From Bacteroides propionicifaciens DSM 19291 = JCM 14649 (GTDB lineage: Bacteria; Bacteroidota; Bacteroidia; Bacteroidales; Bacteroidaceae), in assembly GCF_000375405.1 (NCBI RefSeq), contig NZ_AQWS01000002.1, positions 62,001-126,000 on the forward strand: a stretch of 64,000 nucleotides of DNA, in the 5' to 3' direction. How positions within the stretch are numbered: the stretch's first letter is position 1; every line of letters begins with the position of its first letter. Both the position numbers and the translations under genes were made by a program. Below, in pieces: positions 36,019 through 45,821 of this stretch. Under the pieces are notes generated by a model. The model made no database searches, was not told the origin of the DNA, and saw only the letters and a program-made list of their open reading frames with translations.

Positions 36019-38151
36019 TTATAAAAAGTCTTCAAAATATCTTGTTATCTTTTCGTACAAATGTACTCTATCTCGGCCTTGCACATTATGAGCATGGTTA
36101 GGATATATAAATAAATCGGGATAAGTGCGCGCATTTATACACGCTTTAAGAAAAGAGAGTGTATGTTGAGGCACGCAAGTTGTGTCGTGATCGTCGTGAA
36201 TAAGCAGCAATCTTCCCTCGAGCAGGTTAGCATAATTGGTTAGATCTGTCTTTTTGTATCCTTCGGGGTTGGTTTGCGGAGTATCCATGTAGCGCTCACC
36301 ATACATAATCTCGTATAGAGCCCAATTCATTACTGCGCCTCCCGAAACACCTACCTTAAAAATCTGAGGGTAGCGTAGCATAAGTGCTGTGGTCATGTGT
36401 CCACCGAAGCTCCAACCATGTACTCCGATTCTATCTGTATCTACGTAATCTAGAGTACTTAGGAACTTGATACCTTCAACTTGGTCTTCTCCCTCTTTTA
36501 TTCCGAGTTCGCGGAAAGTACAGTTCTCGAACTCCAGGCCTCGGTTTGCACTACCCCTATTGTCTAAGGTAAAAACAATATAGCCTTTGTTTGCCATGTA
36601 TATGTCCCAGCCCCTGACACCGTAGTTCCAACCACCATTTATCATTTGAGCATGAGGCCCACCATAAACATAAACGATTACTGGGTATTTCTTGTCTTTG
36701 TCTAATTTACTTGGAGTAACCAATCGATAATACAGGTCTGTTTGTCCATCAGCGGCTTTGATTGTACCTACTTGGATATGGGGTTGTTTATATTCTTTAT
36801 AGGGGTCTTCAGCTTTGAGTAAGTTGATTCTAGTCTCTTTATCAATATTGACTATATCAACAACTCGAGGTAAGTTTGGTGAGCTGTAACTATCTATAAG
36901 GTAAGTTCCTGAGCCGCTAAGTAGGGGGCTATGAACTCCTTCAAGGTTGTCAATTTCACGCAATTTACCTGAGTTAACCGACAGAGCTAAAATATTACTC
37001 TGTAGAGGAGATTGTTTTGTAGCTGTAAGGATAATTTCTTTTCTAGAAGGGTTAAAACCTACTAGCTCTTGCACTAACCAATGTCCACTTGTAAGTTGTT
37101 TAATGATTTCCCCTTGGGCATTCATCAGGTAGAGATGATTAAAGCCATCTCTTTGACTTTGGAGTACGAATTGGTTTGAATTCCAAGGTAAGAATACAAT
37201 GGGGGTTTGAGGTTCTACGTAGTAGGGGTGTGATTCTTCGTATAAAACCATCTCAAGTTCTCCACTTGCACTGTTATAGCGGCAAAGCTTTGATTGATTT
37301 TGATCTCTGTTTACCTCAATCAGATAAATTGACTTGTCGTCAGGTGACCAGCTGATATTTGTAAAGAATCGATTGGTCGGATCTCCTGTATTTAAGTAAA
37401 CTGTCTTTTGGTTTGCTGGGTTGTATATACCAACTTTAACCTTATGACTTTCCATGCCTGCCATAGGGTAGCGTACATTTTCAAGTGAGGCTACTCTGCT
37501 TGTAATATCTACAAGGGGATATTGACTCACCATGGTCTCGTCTTTGAGGTAAAAAGCGAGTAAGTCGCCTTTCGAACTCCAAAACGTACCCTTTCGAATT
37601 CCAAACTCACTGCGGTGTACGGTTTGACCCGCAACTATTCCTTCAGGATTGTCTGTAATTTGCCTGTCGTTAACCCATAAATTATTACCTACCGTGTAGG
37701 CAAGATTTTTAGAGATAGGGTTAAAATCGTTATTTTCGGCTTCGGGTGCTGTCTTATGGAGAATGGAGGCTGTTTTAGCCTCCCAATCCACTAAAACATA
37801 CTCATCTCCTTGTTCGAAGTAGAACCTATTTTGGTTTGCCCAAGGAAGTTGAGCTTGATAAAACGTTGTAAGCTCAGAAACGCCTTGCTGACTAAGAATT
37901 TGATTGACCTCGGTGCGTGTCAGTAAGACCTTCTCTTTACCGTTCTTAGTGTTTATTAGTTTAAGGTTATCCATCTCTTTTTGCACACATTGATCCCCCC
38001 ACCAGCTTAATCCATACCTGTTTTCGGGGAAAATATAACTGTTTCCACCTGGCATAAGATGCTCTAGGGTGAGGTCTTTTAATGTGTCTTGAGCAAAAAG
38101 TGTATTACTTAAAAAAAATAGACTTAATAGTAAGTAAAGTTTGTGTCTCAT
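36019..38151 (-). CDS. dipeptidyl peptidase IV (S9 family), exported
   Basis: 710 residues from the ATG at 38151 (MRHKLYLLLSLFFLSNTLFAQ, signal peptide); the longer frame begins with TTG. N-terminal beta-propeller (about 50-470), then the alpha/beta hydrolase domain with YVYGGPHAQMI, catalytic Ser in GWSFGGHMT, Asp in HDDHDTTC, and His in HAHNVQGRD. It releases X-Pro dipeptides from peptides in the periplasm. In Porphyromonas and Bacteroides DPP IV serves peptide nutrition. The start overlaps nothing and the gene lies 36 bases after the methyltransferase stop. Confidence 0.92.
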   Translation of the reverse strand: MRHKLYLLLSLFFLSNTLFAQDTLKDLTLEHLMPGGNSYIFPENRYGLSWWGDQCVQKEMDNLKLINTKNGKEKVLLTRTEVNQILSQQGVSELTTFYQAQLPWANQNRFYFEQGDEYVLVDWEAKTASILHKTAPEAENNDFNPISKNLAYTVGNNLWVNDRQITDNPEGIVAGQTVHRSEFGIRKGTFWSSKGDLLAFYLKDETMVSQYPLVDITSRVASLENVRYPMAGMESHKVKVGIYNPANQKTVYLNTGDPTNRFFTNISWSPDDKSIYLIEVNRDQNQSKLCRYNSASGELEMVLYEESHPYYVEPQTPIVFLPWNSNQFVLQSQRDGFNHLYLMNAQGEIIKQLTSGHWLVQELVGFNPSRKEIILTATKQSPLQSNILALSVNSGKLREIDNLEGVHSPLLSGSGTYLIDSYSSPNLPRVVDIVNIDKETRINLLKAEDPYKEYKQPHIQVGTIKAADGQTDLYYRLVTPSKLDKDKKYPVIVYVYGGPHAQMINGGWNYGVRGWDIYMANKGYIVFTLDNRGSANRGLEFENCTFRELGIKEGEDQVEGIKFLSTLDYVDTDRIGVHGWSFGGHMTTALMLRYPQIFKVGVSGGAVMNWALYEIMYGERYMDTPQTNPEGYKKTDLTNYANLLEGRLLLIHDDHDTTCVPQHTLSFLKACINARTYPDLFIYPNHAHNVQGRDRVHLYEKITRYFEDFL

Positions 38152-38187
38152 GTTCTTCTTAGTTAGCAAAGTGCTTAGGGCTTTTAT

Positions 38188-39585
38188 TTAATTTTCAGTA
38201 GCTGAGTTTTCGGAAGCCTCCGTTCCTTCTTCTAGTCTTTTTTGATACTCAACTTTTCTTTCGTAGTGTTGTTTATAGCGCTCTCTATCTGAAGATCCTG
38301 TTGAGGAGTCTGCTGAAGGTTTACGCTCAAACTTTGGAGCATCTCCCTCTTTTACACGCACAATGGTTTTGGGAGTTCTTACACGTGGTTTTGAAGAGTC
38401 TCTTGGTTTGTCTTTTCTATGCTCACTAGGGTTTTCTGCTTTGAAAACCTTCATTTTGCCATCAAAAATCTCATACTTTCTAATTTCACACTCAAGTGGG
38501 CCGTTGAATAGAGGTAGTTTTAAGCTCGGTCTTAAACCGATTTTCACAAAGCACTCTTCTCTATACGATAGAATCCAAGCCGTATTGCCTAAAAAAGCAT
38601 GTTTAAGTCTCTCACCAATTACTTCGTATAAACCAAGAATATCGTCTGTAGAGATACGCTCACCATACGGTGGGTTGGTAATCATCAGTGTTGGCTCAGT
38701 TGGTTGCTCTAAACGCTGAATAGGTTTGAGTGCCAACTCAATGTCTTTTGATACACCTGCAGCTTTGATGTTGCGACTCGCAATTTCAATAGCATTGGGG
38801 TTATTATCGTTTGCATAAATTTTATGGTTGAACTCTCTCTCTTGGCTGTCGTCATTATAAACCTCTTCAAAAAGCTCTTTATCAAAGTCAACCCATCTTT
38901 CGAAGGCAAACTCTTTTCTGAAAAGCCCAGGAGCGATGTTTCTTGCAATAAGAGCCGCTTCAATAGGAATAGTACCAGATCCACACATGGGGTCGATAAA
39001 GTCGGTTTCACCTTTCCATCCTGCTTGTAGAATCATACCTGCTGCAAGAACCTCGTTCAGAGGGGCCTCAACAGCTTCTTGGCGGTAACCGCGACGGTGT
39101 AACGATTCACCCGATGAGTCTAACGATAGCGTGCATCGCGTCTCAGCAATATGGATGTTAAGCGAAATGTCAGGTCTGTGAATACGTACCGATGGTCGTT
39201 TTCCTGTTTTATCTCTAAAATAGTCAACAATAGCATCTTTAACCTTATAAGAAACGAACATAGAGTGTCTAAACTCGTTGCTAAAGACAACTGAGTCAAT
39301 AGCAAATGTGTTATTCACATCCATGTAGTCTTCCCAAACTATGTTTTTGATGGCATCATATACCTCATCAGCATTTTTTGCGGTAAATTCTTTGATGGGC
39401 TTAAGTATACGAGTAGCAGTTCGCAGACAAAAGTTGGCTCGGTACATCATCTCTTTATCACCAGAGAATGATACCATACGGCGACCAATCTGTACATCAC
39501 TAGCCCCTAGTACTGTTAACTCTTCTGCTAAAACCTCTTCCAATCCTTGGAATGTTTTAGCAATCATTGCATAGTTTTTATTCAT
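38188..39585 (-). CDS. THUMP-domain 23S rRNA (guanine-N2) methyltransferase
   Basis: 465 residues. N-terminal ferredoxin-like/THUMP domain (about 1-160) that binds RNA, then a Rossmann methyltransferase with DPMCGSGTIPIEAALIARN and the NPPYGER catalytic motif. Matches the N-terminal half of RlmL (m2G2445). After about 385 there is a low-complexity, Lys/Arg/Ser-rich tail (EHRKDKPRDSSKPR and similar) likely to aid RNA binding. Position before DPP IV has no clear functional meaning. Confidence 0.88.
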   Translation of the reverse strand: MNKNYAMIAKTFQGLEEVLAEELTVLGASDVQIGRRMVSFSGDKEMMYRANFCLRTATRILKPIKEFTAKNADEVYDAIKNIVWEDYMDVNNTFAIDSVVFSNEFRHSMFVSYKVKDAIVDYFRDKTGKRPSVRIHRPDISLNIHIAETRCTLSLDSSGESLHRRGYRQEAVEAPLNEVLAAGMILQAGWKGETDFIDPMCGSGTIPIEAALIARNIAPGLFRKEFAFERWVDFDKELFEEVYNDDSQEREFNHKIYANDNNPNAIEIASRNIKAAGVSKDIELALKPIQRLEQPTEPTLMITNPPYGERISTDDILGLYEVIGERLKHAFLGNTAWILSYREECFVKIGLRPSLKLPLFNGPLECEIRKYEIFDGKMKVFKAENPSEHRKDKPRDSSKPRVRTPKTIVRVKEGDAPKFERKPSADSSTGSSDRERYKQHYERKVEYQKRLEEGTEASENSATEN

Positions 39586-39611
39586 TAAAATATATAATAT
39601 TAATCTTTGTT

Positions 39612-40505
39612 TTAAACTTTTCGCTGTACTATTCTTGAATTTGATTCTACATCTTCAGTAACCCAAATATTACCACCAATGACAGCTCCCTTACCTATAC
39701 GGATTCTTCCGAGTATCGTTGCATTGGAATATATGATGACATCGTCTTCGATGATGGGATGTCTTAAGATGCCTTTAATGGGTTGGTTGTTTTCGTCTAA
39801 AGGAAAACTCTTGGCTCCAAGGGTTACCCCTTGATATAGTTTTACGTTGTTTCCAATAATGGTTGTAGCTCCAATAACAACACCAGTACCGTGATCAATG
39901 GTAAAGAAACCACCAATTTGCGCGCCAGGATGAATGTCTATTCCTGTTTCGCTATGTGCCATTTCGGTTATCATACGTGGAATCAAAGGTGCTCCAAGTA
40001 GTAGTAGTTCGTGTGCTATTCGGTAATTGCTAATAGCTCGTATCGCTGGGTAACAACAAATAACTTCTCCAACACTTTGCGCAGCAGGATCACTTATATA
40101 AGCTGCTTTTACATCGGTTGCAAGCGTATGACGCATTTCGGGAAGTTTCGTAATAAAAGAAATAGCCTTTTGGGCTGCTTCTTGACGTTTTACCTCTCTG
40201 CAATCTTGATCATTGTGTCTGCGAGTGAAGCATAAGCCTGCAAATATCTGGTCGGTAAGAAGTTCTAGCAGACTTTCTACATTAACTCCAATGTGATATT
40301 TGATGGTTCTACTGTTTATACTTGAATTTCCGAAATACCCAGGAAATAAGATTGTTCGACATAGTTCAATAATCGTATTGAGCTCTTTAGCGGAAGGGAG
40401 TAGTTCTCCATCTCTTTGCTCATGAAACAGCTCTTGATAAGAATTGCTATTTGATAACTGGTCTACGACCTGAGTAAGACAGAGTGTATGGTCTAAAGGG
40501 TTCAT
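39612..40505 (-). CDS. cysE: serine O-acetyltransferase, EpsC type
   Basis: 297 residues starting at ATG 40505 (MNPLDHTLCL). A longer frame begins at a TTG in the promoter itself and is rejected. N-terminal helices (about 1-150), then left-handed beta-helix repeats: DIHPGAQIGGFFTIDHGTGVVIGATTIIGNNVKLYQGVTLG, with the catalytic His pair and Asp (D-HG). It makes O-acetylserine for the divergent cysK. A TATCTTTG promoter lies 34 bases upstream. Confidence 0.9.
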   Translation of the reverse strand: MNPLDHTLCLTQVVDQLSNSNSYQELFHEQRDGELLPSAKELNTIIELCRTILFPGYFGNSSINSRTIKYHIGVNVESLLELLTDQIFAGLCFTRRHNDQDCREVKRQEAAQKAISFITKLPEMRHTLATDVKAAYISDPAAQSVGEVICCYPAIRAISNYRIAHELLLLGAPLIPRMITEMAHSETGIDIHPGAQIGGFFTIDHGTGVVIGATTIIGNNVKLYQGVTLGAKSFPLDENNQPIKGILRHPIIEDDVIIYSNATILGRIRIGKGAVIGGNIWVTEDVESNSRIVQRKV

Positions 40506-40538
40506 TTGAATACGCTTAAAATGAAGTGATATAGTCTG

Positions 40539-40546
40539 CAAAGATA
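40539..40546 (-). promoter_or_regulatory. Bacteroidota -7 element for cysE
   Basis: TATCTTTG. The TTG in it was the apparent first codon of a longer open frame. The 100-base gap to cysK also shows TATATTTA on the + strand, one base off consensus, suggesting divergent promoters. Confidence 0.6.
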
Positions 40547-40649
40547 GTTATAAAAGTGCGAATAAAAAACATAAAAAAGGCTATACAAAAGTGTTAATCA
40601 AAATCTTTATTTTATATTTAGAAATACATACACTTAAAAAATAGATGTT

Positions 40650-41597
40650 ATGAGTAAAATTTCAAGTAAACTAACAGATTTGATCGGCTCAACTCCATTG
40701 CTAGAGCTGACTAACTATAATGCTGCCAAGGGGCTTAAAGCGAAAGTGATTGCTAAATTAGAATATTTCAATCCAGCAGGTAGTGTTAAAGATCGTATTG
40801 CCCTAGCTATGGTAGAAGATGCCGAAGCCAAGGGAACGCTTAAAAAGTCAGGAACTATTATTGAACCTACTAGTGGTAATACCGGTGTAGGGTTGGCGCT
40901 TGTAGCTGCATCAAAAGGCTATAGACTAATTCTTACCATGCCCGAGACCATGAGTGTAGAGCGTAGAAACTTATTAAAAGCTCTGGGTGCTGAATTGCAT
41001 CTGACTCCTGGAGCCGATGGAATGAAGGGTGCTATAGCTAAGGCTATGGCTCTTCAAACAGAAATTGAAGGTTCGGTAGTTTTGCAACAGTTTGAAAATC
41101 CGGCTAACCCTGAAGTTCACAAACGCACTACTGGTCCTGAAATATGGAGTGCTACCGATGGTAAGGTTGACATGTTTGTTGCTGGTGTTGGTACTGGTGG
41201 TACAGTTAGTGGAGTAGGTTCTGCACTAAAAGCTAAAAACCCATCGATTAAGATTATAGCTGTTGAACCCGCAAGCTCTCCTGTACTTTCGGGCGGCAAG
41301 CCAGGCCCTCACAAAATTCAAGGTATTGGTGCAGGTTTTGTGCCCAAAAACTACGATGCTAGTGTTGTTGACGAGGTAGTTCAGATTGAAAACGATGAGG
41401 CTATTCGCGTAGGACGTGAGTTGTCAACCAAAGAAGGACTACTTGTAGGAATCTCTTCTGGGGCTGCTGTTGCTGCTGCAACTAAGTTGGCTCAACGCCC
41501 TGAGAATGCAGGTAAAAACATTGTAGTGCTTCTACCTGACACGGGCGAACGCTATCTATCGACAGATTTGTATGCTTTTGACTCTTATCCATTATAA
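40650..41597 (+). CDS. cysK: cysteine synthase A
   Basis: 315 residues. PLP Lys in [12 protein letters not shown], phosphate loop [11 protein letters not shown] and [12 protein letters not shown], and PLP-ring contact [15 protein letters not shown]. It turns O-acetylserine plus sulfide into cysteine. Divergent from cysE, so acetylserine supply and use are adjacent but transcribed separately. The C-terminal DTGERYLST fits CysK rather than CysM. Confidence 0.95.
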   Translation: MSKISSKLTDLIGSTPLLELTNYNAAKGLKAKVIAKLEYFNPAGSVKDRIALAMVEDAEAKGTLKKSGTIIEPTSGNTGVGLALVAASKGYRLILTMPETMSVERRNLLKALGAELHLTPGADGMKGAIAKAMALQTEIEGSVVLQQFENPANPEVHKRTTGPEIWSATDGKVDMFVAGVGTGGTVSGVGSALKAKNPSIKIIAVEPASSPVLSGGKPGPHKIQGIGAGFVPKNYDASVVDEVVQIENDEAIRVGRELSTKEGLLVGISSGAAVAAATKLAQRPENAGKNIVVLLPDTGERYLSTDLYAFDSYPL

Positions 41598-41663
41598 TGA
41601 CTAGTTCATAAGTTAAGAGCTTTGTCTGTGACATTTTGACTTAAGGCACTATCTAACTTTTTT

Positions 41664-41702
41664 AAGAACGACTTGAGTAAGTTTATTACTCAAGTCGTTC
41701 TT
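41664..41702. terminator. perfect 17-bp hairpin without a downstream T run
   Basis: AAGAACGACTTGAGTAA (41664-41680) pairs with its exact complement (41686-41702) around a 5-base loop. A T run precedes it on the + strand, but none follows on either strand. Most likely it ends the convergent cysK and DUF2971 transcripts, possibly without classic U-tract release. The rest of 41598-41790 shows a smaller AGCTGTTCTTCAGAAC hairpin near 41752. Confidence 0.55.
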
Positions 41703-41790
41703 CTGTATAATAGTAAATTGAGTTTTAAAAGCTAAAGTCCTTTATTTTATAGCTGTTCTTCAGAACAAGGGCTTAAGTTACCGCTTTAAC

Positions 41791-43029
41791 CTACTCCCTA
41801 AATTTATCATGCTCGCTAATATTTATCACGCTAATACCAAATTTTCTATTTGTCATATCTACTAGTAAGGGATAATTTACACTAAAATTGGGTAACTTTG
41901 CTCCAATTATTAGCCAACTTAATTTAATATCTATCTCCTTAATCTCCTGATTACTTATGTTGAAATCTTTGTATGGGCTTAACAGATTGCCATACTTTGC
42001 CCATTTTAAATCTTCTTCAGTGCAGCGATAAGATAACCTATACTCGTCTTCGTATTTAAACCCGTCACTTTTAGCATAATACTTAAAGTTGTCAAAATCT
42101 TTAAAATAAAGACTGATGCCTTCTTTCTTTAGATTGTCAACACATCTCTTTAATTTTTGATAACCCTCTGATCTTGTGTTTACGTAATGAATCTTTTTTA
42201 CTTTGTTTTTAGGTACAATAAAGCTTAAACATACACCTCTACCTGAGTCTCCATACAGTCGCCACATTAAAGCACTATCATGTTGGTCAGTAAAAGAAGT
42301 AATTAATATTCTGCTGTTTTCAACAGTTTTTAAATACTTCTCATCTTTACCCTCACCATCATAAATATTCGTAATTCCGTCATCTAAGAAAAATGATTCA
42401 CTTTCGTCATTCATAGCTACTATAGAGTTCATCCTAAAGCTATTATTGTTTAGCATGCTATAATACGTGTCCAATGACATGTATTTATAAAGATATAAAG
42501 TGTTTTTATCCTCTTGGCCACTGGTTTCTCCTCCATCAATCAATAATAATGATAAATCCCCCAAAATGATATAGCGTTTATTAAGAGTGTCAAATTTTAT
42601 TTCAAGATTACTTATAGATTCCTTTTGAAATTGGTCTTTAATTTTGGTTACCTCATCGCTGTTAGAGATTGGTAATACTCTATTTAACTCATCATCTAAC
42701 ATAATAGATTTCCCATTATTATGTCCACATGTAAGAAATTCATCAACATTTACTGATATGTTACCTATATGATACCATTTGGAGTAGTTGAATAGTTCAA
42801 TAGTAATGCTGCCTCTTATTTGTCTTCGTCCATCTGGAGTAAAAACATTTGATATATAAAATCCAAAACGTACAAACTCTTTATTTTCGTACTTAACAAT
42901 TATGTCATTATCATATTCCGTTTTATAAAATGGTTCGCAGCTAAATTTTTCTTTCTCCCAGTCTATTAACTCCAAATGTTTTTTTATTATTCCTATAACG
43001 TTCTCAAAAGTATATTTCATCATGTGCAT
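41791..43029 (-). CDS. DUF2971-type protein with unknown N-terminal domain
   Basis: About 410 residues from the ATG at 43029 (a GTG lies five codons upstream). Residues about 1-175 are a beta-rich region I do not recognise. From about 178 comes a DUF2971-like domain: LYKYMSLDTYYSMLNNNSFRMNS, VAMNDESES, SFTDQHDSALMWRLYGDSGRGVCLSF, and FKYEDEYRLSY, the last like the E-x-E/W-R end of DUF2971. The function is unknown. The gene looks more A+T-rich than its neighbours and interrupts a housekeeping stretch, as accessory genes often do. A role in defence or stress is possible but not shown. Confidence 0.7.
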   Translation of the reverse strand: MHMMKYTFENVIGIIKKHLELIDWEKEKFSCEPFYKTEYDNDIIVKYENKEFVRFGFYISNVFTPDGRRQIRGSITIELFNYSKWYHIGNISVNVDEFLTCGHNNGKSIMLDDELNRVLPISNSDEVTKIKDQFQKESISNLEIKFDTLNKRYIILGDLSLLLIDGGETSGQEDKNTLYLYKYMSLDTYYSMLNNNSFRMNSIVAMNDESESFFLDDGITNIYDGEGKDEKYLKTVENSRILITSFTDQHDSALMWRLYGDSGRGVCLSFIVPKNKVKKIHYVNTRSEGYQKLKRCVDNLKKEGISLYFKDFDNFKYYAKSDGFKYEDEYRLSYRCTEEDLKWAKYGNLLSPYKDFNISNQEIKEIDIKLSWLIIGAKLPNFSVNYPLLVDMTNRKFGISVINISEHDKFRE

Positions 43030-43133
43030 TTCTATAATAATCACTGTATTCTAATCTCAAGCGGCACTTATTTATTGAAAAATTATGTATTAACTGTGTC
43101 AGCTGGACTAATGCTATACTAAGGTTCTAATTT

Positions 43134-43173
43134 AATAATAAGAGGAGGTAATTATTTACCTCCTCTTATTATT
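43134..43173 (-). terminator. 18-bp perfect hairpin overlapping a gene's 3' end
   Basis: AATAATAAGAGGAGGTAA (43134-43151) pairs with 43156-43173 around a 4-base loop. The downstream arm encodes the last codons of the PNPOx-like gene. The A-T-rich base of the stem takes the place of the usual T run. Confidence 0.65.
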
Positions 43174-43652
43174 TGTGGTCCAGCGTGTGGTACTCCAAAA
43201 GACTTTCCTGTAGCCTTTTCAATGGGGACCTCCCAGATAAGTACATTCTCAACTGCTGGTTTTGAATAGTTGAAGCTTTTGTCTTTGACATACTGCTTCA
43301 TTATGATGTTTAAAATCTCTACTTTCTTATCGAAATCGTCGACAAACCCTACCTTTCCCTTGCAAACAATACTTTCGGCCTTCATTCTATAACTGCAAGC
43401 CACATCGGGGTGTTGATAGACCAACTCACCATCACTACAAAAAGTGATGCAGATCCGATTGTCATTTTTGACCTTATCTACCAAATTGCCTGTTGGAGCT
43501 GAATGCAGGTATATTATGTTTTTGTAATAGCCAAAGTTCATGGGGATTACATAGGGGGAACCATCGGAGTCTATCAGACCTACATAGCAAACTGAGCAGG
43601 TTTTGATAACCGACTCAATTTGCTCTAGATCAGTGAGAACCTCAGTTTTCAT
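43152..43652 (-). CDS. PNPOx-like flavin-binding protein (NimA-type)
   Basis: 166 residues, single split-barrel domain: SVCYVGLIDSDGSPYVIPMNFGYY, HSAPTGNLVDKVKNDNRICI, ESIVCKGKVGFVDDFDKK. The pattern is that of pyridoxamine-5'-phosphate-oxidase-like proteins, including 5-nitroimidazole reductases (Nim) of Bacteroides. Resistance activity cannot be claimed from sequence: many members are general flavin reductases. Its ATG directly follows the rnr stop, so it shares that transcript. Confidence 0.85.
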   Translation of the reverse strand: MKTEVLTDLEQIESVIKTCSVCYVGLIDSDGSPYVIPMNFGYYKNIIYLHSAPTGNLVDKVKNDNRICITFCSDGELVYQHPDVACSYRMKAESIVCKGKVGFVDDFDKKVEILNIIMKQYVKDKSFNYSKPAVENVLIWEVPIEKATGKSFGVPHAGPQIIRGGK

Positions 43653-45821
43653 CTATTTTTTGCTTTTAGGCGACTCGTCTACCAAGGTGAAGTCTAACTG
43701 TTTCTTTTCTAGATTTGCTCTAGCAACTTGGATTCGTATGGGGTCGCCTAGTGAGAAAACCTTATGTGTGCGTCGCCCAATCAAGCGGTAGTTCTTTTCG
43801 TCGAACTCGTAGTAGTCGTCGTCAAGGTCGCGTACAGGAATCATTCCTTCGCATTTGTTCTCGTTAAGCTCTACGTAAAGCCCCCATTCAGTAACACCCG
43901 AAACGACACCCTCAAACTCCTGCCCAAGTTTGTCTGCCATAAATTCAACCTGTTTGTATTTGATTGAAGCTCGTTCAGCATTCGAAGCGATAAGTTCCAT
44001 TTGAGAACTGTGGTCACATAACTCTTCATACTTTTCTTCAGATGCACTTGGTGCATTCTCTTCCAAGTAGGCTGTAACCAAACGATGTACCATCATATCT
44101 GGGTAACGGCGGATAGGAGAGGTGAAGTGCGTATAGTAGTCGAACGAAAGACCGTAGTGCCCAATATTATGTGTTGAGTATCTCGCTTTTTGCATTGCTC
44201 TGATTGATACCGTCTCAATTAAATTAGCCTCTTTCTTACCTTGAACCTCCGTTAGTAAAGCATTAATAGACTTTGATACGGTGTCTTTATTGCCACTAGT
44301 TCTAATCTTGTAACCAAAACGAGCAATAAATTGAGCTAGTGTGTCTAGTTTTTCAGGGTCGGGTAGGTCGTGAATACGGTAAGGAAGAACTTTCGCCTTT
44401 TTGCTATGTCCCACTTTGCCTATTTTTTCGGCAACCGTACGGTTGGCCAGTAGCATAAACTCTTCAATTAGCTTATTGGCTTCTTTTGACTCTTTAAAGA
44501 ATACTCCAATGGGTTTACCCGTTGCATCAATGTCGAAGCGAACTTCTACACGATCAAAGTTTAGAGCACCGTCAGCAAAGCGAGCAGCTCTTAGTTTGCC
44601 TGCAAGTTCGTTAAGCATTAAGATTTCGGTAGCATACTCGCCTTGTTTTGTCTCAATAACCTCTTGAGCCTCTTCATAAGCAAATCGTCTATCCGATTTA
44701 ATTATGGTATGTACAATTCTAGAATGAAGAACTTCACCCTGCTCGTTCATCTCAAAGATAGCCGAGTAGGCTAGTTTTTCCTCATCAGGACGTAGCGAGC
44801 AAATGAAATTACAAAGTCGTTCGGGAAGCATCGGGATGGTTCTGTCGACCAAGTAGATTGATGTTGCTCTTTTTTGAGCCTCTCTATCTATAATGTCATC
44901 AGGTCTTACATAATGAGTCACATCTGCAATATGTACTCCAATTTCCCAGTTTTTATTCTCTAATTGGCGGATAGAGAGTGCATCGTCAAAGTCTTTTGCG
45001 TCTTTGGGGTCGATGGTGAAAGTCGTAATCTTTCTAAAATCTTCTCTTTTAGCAATCTCTTCGGCTGTGATATCGGTAGGGATGCTGTTAGCATACTCTT
45101 CGACCTCTTTGGGATATACATAAGGTAGGCCAAACTCAGCTAAGATGGCATGCATCTCTGTGTTATTGTCTCCTGCTTTACCCAAAATGTCGATTACCTC
45201 ACCAATAGGGTTCTTTGCTTTGTCTGGCCACTCAGTAACCTTAACAACCGCTTTATCTCCCGATTTTCCACCTTTAAGTTTCTCGGTAGGGATAAATATA
45301 TCGTTGGATAATGTTCTGTTTTCTGTAACTAAAAAGGCATACGATTTTGAAACCTCAAGCGTACCAACAAAAGTGTCGTTAGCGCGTTCCAAAATCTCTA
45401 CTACTTCGCCTTCAGGGTCTTGATTCTTGCGTTTGGCAAAAAATGCAATTTTAACCTTGTCGTTGTTCATTGCATGGCCCGAGTTGAACTCCGAGATAAG
45501 AATAGGATCTCCACCTTCATCGGGGATGAAAGAGTTCTTTCCGTTACTTTTACGTCTGAAAGTACCCGTCATCTCTGTACCTCGGTGGTTGAGTGTGTAC
45601 TTGCCTTTGGCCGATTCGAATACGTAATCATCACTAATCATTGCACCCAAGATATCTTTACATAGCATTTTAGCTGGGTGAGTCTTTAGGCTCAGCTCAG
45701 TACATATTTGCTTGAAAGTTAGTTTTTCTTTGGTGTTTCTTTCGAGCAACTTAATCAGACGTTCTGATAAATCCCGTTTCGAAATTGTCTTTTTAGCTTT
45801 TGGAAATTTTTTCTTACCCAT
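43653..45821 (-). CDS. rnr: ribonuclease R
   Basis: 722 residues: winged-helix N-terminus (about 15-65), cold-shock domains, then the RNB domain with the catalytic aspartates in IDPKDAKDFDDALS and HIADVTHYVRPDD, and a C-terminal S1 domain (FEGVVSGVTEWGLYVELNENKCEGMI). Acts on structured RNA 3' to 5'. The protein is somewhat shorter than E. coli RNase R (813) because the C-terminal Lys-rich tail is short. First gene before the PNPOx gene. Confidence 0.95.
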   Translation of the reverse strand: MGKKKFPKAKKTISKRDLSERLIKLLERNTKEKLTFKQICTELSLKTHPAKMLCKDILGAMISDDYVFESAKGKYTLNHRGTEMTGTFRRKSNGKNSFIPDEGGDPILISEFNSGHAMNNDKVKIAFFAKRKNQDPEGEVVEILERANDTFVGTLEVSKSYAFLVTENRTLSNDIFIPTEKLKGGKSGDKAVVKVTEWPDKAKNPIGEVIDILGKAGDNNTEMHAILAEFGLPYVYPKEVEEYANSIPTDITAEEIAKREDFRKITTFTIDPKDAKDFDDALSIRQLENKNWEIGVHIADVTHYVRPDDIIDREAQKRATSIYLVDRTIPMLPERLCNFICSLRPDEEKLAYSAIFEMNEQGEVLHSRIVHTIIKSDRRFAYEEAQEVIETKQGEYATEILMLNELAGKLRAARFADGALNFDRVEVRFDIDATGKPIGVFFKESKEANKLIEEFMLLANRTVAEKIGKVGHSKKAKVLPYRIHDLPDPEKLDTLAQFIARFGYKIRTSGNKDTVSKSINALLTEVQGKKEANLIETVSIRAMQKARYSTHNIGHYGLSFDYYTHFTSPIRRYPDMMVHRLVTAYLEENAPSASEEKYEELCDHSSQMELIASNAERASIKYKQVEFMADKLGQEFEGVVSGVTEWGLYVELNENKCEGMIPVRDLDDDYYEFDEKNYRLIGRRTHKVFSLGDPIRIQVARANLEKKQLDFTLVDESPKSKK

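Noticed and set aside
43152-43652. Calling the PNPOx-like gene a nim metronidazole-resistance gene
   Set aside because: The fold is shared by many flavin reductases; no resistance-specific residue can be read and there is no IS promoter next to it.
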